DNA from: Rathayibacter agropyri
Lineage (GTDB): Bacteria > Actinomycetota > Actinomycetes > Actinomycetales > Microbacteriaceae
Length of the DNA: 64,000 nucleotides
Direction of reading: 5' to 3'
Assembly: GCF_013249015.1 (NCBI RefSeq)
Contig: NZ_JABRPL010000002.1
Span: 1-64,000, forward strand
Within the stretch, counting starts at the first letter, position 1, and every line of letters starts with the position of its first letter. Shown piece by piece: positions 63,001-64,000 of this stretch. The position numbers and the translations under genes are program-made. Under the pieces are notes generated by a model. It worked only from the letters and a program-made list of their open reading frames with translations. It had not been told where the DNA came from and ran no database searches.

Positions 63001-63234
63001 CTCGCCGAGCTCGGCCGCCGCCTTCCGGGTGAAGGTGAGGCCGAGCACCTCGGAGGGAGCCGCGAGGCCGTTCGCGAGCAGCCACAGCACGCGGTTTGCC
63101 ATCGTCTCGGTCTTGCCGCTGCCGGCTCCGGCCACCACCAGCGCGGGCCGCAGCGGCGCCTCGATCACGGCGCGCTGCTCGATGGTCGGCGGGCGCAGGC
63201 CGAGGCGCCCCGCGATGGTCAGAGCGTCGATCAT
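60022..63234 (-). CDS. adnB: ATP-dependent helicase-nuclease, AdnB subunit
   Basis: 1070 residues. Actinobacterial AdnAB end-resection motor-nuclease. Helicase motifs: Walker A VAGAGSGKTETMANR, Ia LGLTFTRKAAAEL, II VLLDEYQDTS, III AVGDPHQSIYGWRGA, IV FSLSTSWRN, V TIHGSKGLEWDLVAV, VI YVAVTRARHHLLL. C-terminal RecB-like nuclease with VQIVDWKTGRAP and the QLALYR motif. Overlaps the adnA gene by 4 nt. Processes double-strand breaks before recombination. Confidence 0.93.
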   Translation of the reverse strand: MIDALTIAGRLGLRPPTIEQRAVIEAPLRPALVVAGAGSGKTETMANRVLWLLANGLAAPSEVLGLTFTRKAAAELGERIGRRIDQLGAAGLLPLPPGQSAPDPFEAATVSTYNAFANTIFRDNAALIGREGDATVLSEASAWHLARGVVADTADPRILDVEAGIDRLTDLVVSLAHDLADNLANPAEVAAFADDFLRLGELPRGGSGSGLYRELEKALHAVGALPVLTALAERFQEAKAERGFVEFSDQVALALRIVDRVPRIADEHRARYRVVLLDEYQDTSVLQTRLLARLFAGQGVMAVGDPHQSIYGWRGASAEGLGRFAVDFDGEARFSLSTSWRNGHGVLAAANAIVEPLSAGSAVPVDTLAAGPGASGHPVEITFPETIEEEADDVARWCAGRLRESPEPPSAAILFRVRAHMDRFAAALAKHGVRYHILGIGGLLRQPEIADLVAALTVVEDPAAGSELVRLLAGARWRLGVRDLKALRDLASWLAARDHAHRLLPEEVRERMRASVTEGEGGSIVEALDFIAARRLGDDGRLDHSALGAFSEEGLRRLHQAGTLFARLRARSGLDLLDFVTLVEQELGLDIEVEANESRGDGRANLEAFREAVAGYLQTDDRGAGTGSSLRGFLRWLVLADKRDGLAPRPEEPEPGTVQLVTIHGSKGLEWDLVAVPRMVDGELPGTPVEGFRGWVRLGAMPYAFRGDAAELPDLAWRGCSTQKEAVEAIGAFGETLRERNEAEERRLAYVAVTRARHHLLLSGSWWAGQAKPRRPGVFLRDLEAAGTIPTLPTEPADLENPLDRAPRTFRWPHDPLGSRGERVRAAAARVHTAEPALLGARGDDIRLLLAERAVRLAGGERPPLPTRIPASRFKDIVSTPDEVSAQLRRPMPERPYRQTRLGTTFHSWVENRFGIQGGAEAVDTFPNELDESGSTSVEDEQLALLVETFERSEWADRRPEAVEIEIHLQLAGHVVVCKLDAVYRTDAGVQIVDWKTGRAPKDAADLELKQFQLALYRLAYSRWRGVPLDSVDAVFYFVADDLVLRPERFYSERELAESLSSATGASPRP

Positions 63235-64000
63235 GGCAGCGCCTCCTCGTCCGGCTCGTCGTCGTCGATCGCACCATCCTCGATTGCGGCGTCCTCGATT
63301 GCGTCGTCCTCGATTGCGAGCAGGCCGTCGCCGGGCACTTCGGGAACCGCGTGGATGCGGTAGCGCAGCGCGTCGCCGGGCGAGAACGGCACCGAGTCGA
63401 GTAGACCGGAGAACCGGGCCGCCGCCATGCCGAGTGCCGCCGCGCGGACGCGTTCGCGCAGGCGCTCCAGTTCCTCCTCGCTGAAGCGGGGCTGAACGAC
63501 CTCGCGGTACGGCTTCCCGCGCACCCCTTGGGCGACGAAGAGCAGCTTCGCTCCGCCACCCGCCGCCGGGTTCGCGGCCTCGATCGCGCCCTCAGCCACC
63601 GCAAGCTGATAGCTGCCGAGCTGCGCGTGCTCGGCAACATCGACCTGCCGAGGAGTGCTGCGTCCCGTCTTGAGATCCACGATGGTCACGGAGCCGTCGG
63701 CCGAGCGCTCGACCCGGTCGATCGAGCCGCGCACGCGCGCCGGAGGCACGTCGAGCTCGAACTGCTGCTCGCGGCCGAGTACCTCGCCGCCGCCGCGCTC
63801 GAAGTCGGCGAGGTAGCCGGCGAGACCGTCGATGAGCCGCCGCGTCACGCGCTTCTGCCGCTCGCCGACCCACGGCGACTCGAAGACGAGTTCGGGCCAG
63901 CGCGACTCCAGCGCCGCCCAGAGCTCGTCGGGGTCGGTACTCGCGGCGTTCTCGAGCACCCAGTGCACGAGGGTACCGACGCCCATCGCCGTGCTGGTCG
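63231..64000 (-). CDS. adnA: AdnA subunit, C-terminal part only (gene continues past window)
   Basis: The frame is open to base 64000; only the C-terminal ~256 residues are visible. These are the nuclease domain of the AdnA subunit: GTLVHWVLENA, RGSIDRVERSADGSVTIVDLKTGRS with the D-x(n)-D-x-K active site, then QLGSYQLAVAEGAI. Its C-terminus has a tandem acidic repeat (IEDDAIEDAAIEDGA). The stop overlaps the adnB start by 4 nt. Confidence 0.88.
   Translation of the reverse strand, partial: TSTAMGVGTLVHWVLENAASTDPDELWAALESRWPELVFESPWVGERQKRVTRRLIDGLAGYLADFERGGGEVLGREQQFELDVPPARVRGSIDRVERSADGSVTIVDLKTGRSTPRQVDVAEHAQLGSYQLAVAEGAIEAANPAAGGGAKLLFVAQGVRGKPYREVVQPRFSEEELERLRERVRAAALGMAAARFSGLLDSVPFSPGDALRYRIHAVPEVPGDGLLAIEDDAIEDAAIEDGAIDDDEPDEEALP
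63277..63321. repeat. Three 15-bp tandem repeats encoding acidic tail of AdnA
   Basis: Units TCCTCGATTGCGGCG, TCCTCGATTGCGTCG and TCCTCGATTGCGAGC follow one another at 63277-63321. On the minus strand each encodes five residues of an Ala-Ile-Glu-Asp pattern. Confidence 0.75.

Overview
The window is a stretch of a high-GC Gram-positive chromosome, most likely from the actinobacterial family Microbacteriaceae (Rathayibacter, Clavibacter or Leifsonia type; inferred). Support comes from the GC-rich codon use, frequent GTG starts, start/stop-overlap operons, a tmRNA with a tag ending FALAA, and actinobacterial gene orders: prfB-ftsE-ftsX-smpB-ssrA, pncB/murI-rph-rdgB, and UPF0182-PDZ/Lon-metalloprotease-ThiF-like-uvrD2-nudC-adnB-adnA. 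The last order matches, as I recall it, the Rv3193c-Rv3202c neighbourhood of Mycobacterium tuberculosis.

Region 1 (1-4.6 kb) looks like the end of an integrated element. It carries lower-GC genes: a predicted PD-(D/E)XK nuclease, a possible Abi-alpha/DUF4393-like protein and two small unknowns. A serine recombinase, a palindrome-rich non-coding stretch and a broken tyrosine integrase follow. The integrase ends against the 3' end of a tRNA-Lys(CTT) gene, the classic attachment site; the far end of the element is outside the window.

Region 2 (4.8-22 kb) is mostly core: histidinol phosphatase (hisN), a lipoprotein, ssrA/smpB, ftsEX with an unusually long FtsE tail, prfB, two MFS pumps, tRNA-Leu, a DedA protein, rdgB-rph-murI, pncB, DUF3039, a hydrolase and an ABC pair.

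Region 3 (22-40 kb) holds two blocks for cell-surface glycopolymers. The first is a sugar-nucleotide-type nucleotidyltransferase with a Wzm/Wzt (TagGH)-type exporter. The second contains a CDP-glycerol glycerophosphotransferase-like enzyme, an amylosucrase-type GH13 enzyme, two GT2 glycosyltransferases and a CDP-alcohol phosphatidyltransferase. Between them lie an EcsC-like/alpha-beta-hydrolase fusion that has lost its catalytic residues, and a MocR-regulator/PNPOx locus split by a foreign, phage-like SGNH hydrolase gene. That gene is flanked by direct duplications of the locus.

Region 4 (38-49 kb) has an HtrA protease, an aminotransferase and an omega-amidase-like hydrolase, a CHAP protein, and a four-gene overlapping operon. 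The operon runs: secreted beta/gamma-crystallin-like (I36 inhibitor) peptide, lipoprotein, HlyD-type adaptor, MacB-type ATPase-permease. A decayed fragment of a second adaptor gene lies just upstream. This is the best candidate for an undescribed system: a dedicated export or self-protection unit for a secreted inhibitor.

Region 5 (48.8-64 kb) is conserved core: tRNA-fMet, a methyltransferase, UPF0182, a PDZ/Lon-like protease, DUF2342, a ThiF/cyclodehydratase-like protein, uvrD2, nudC with a degenerate zinc ribbon, a pseudokinase-like phosphotransferase, adnB, and adnA cut by the window end.
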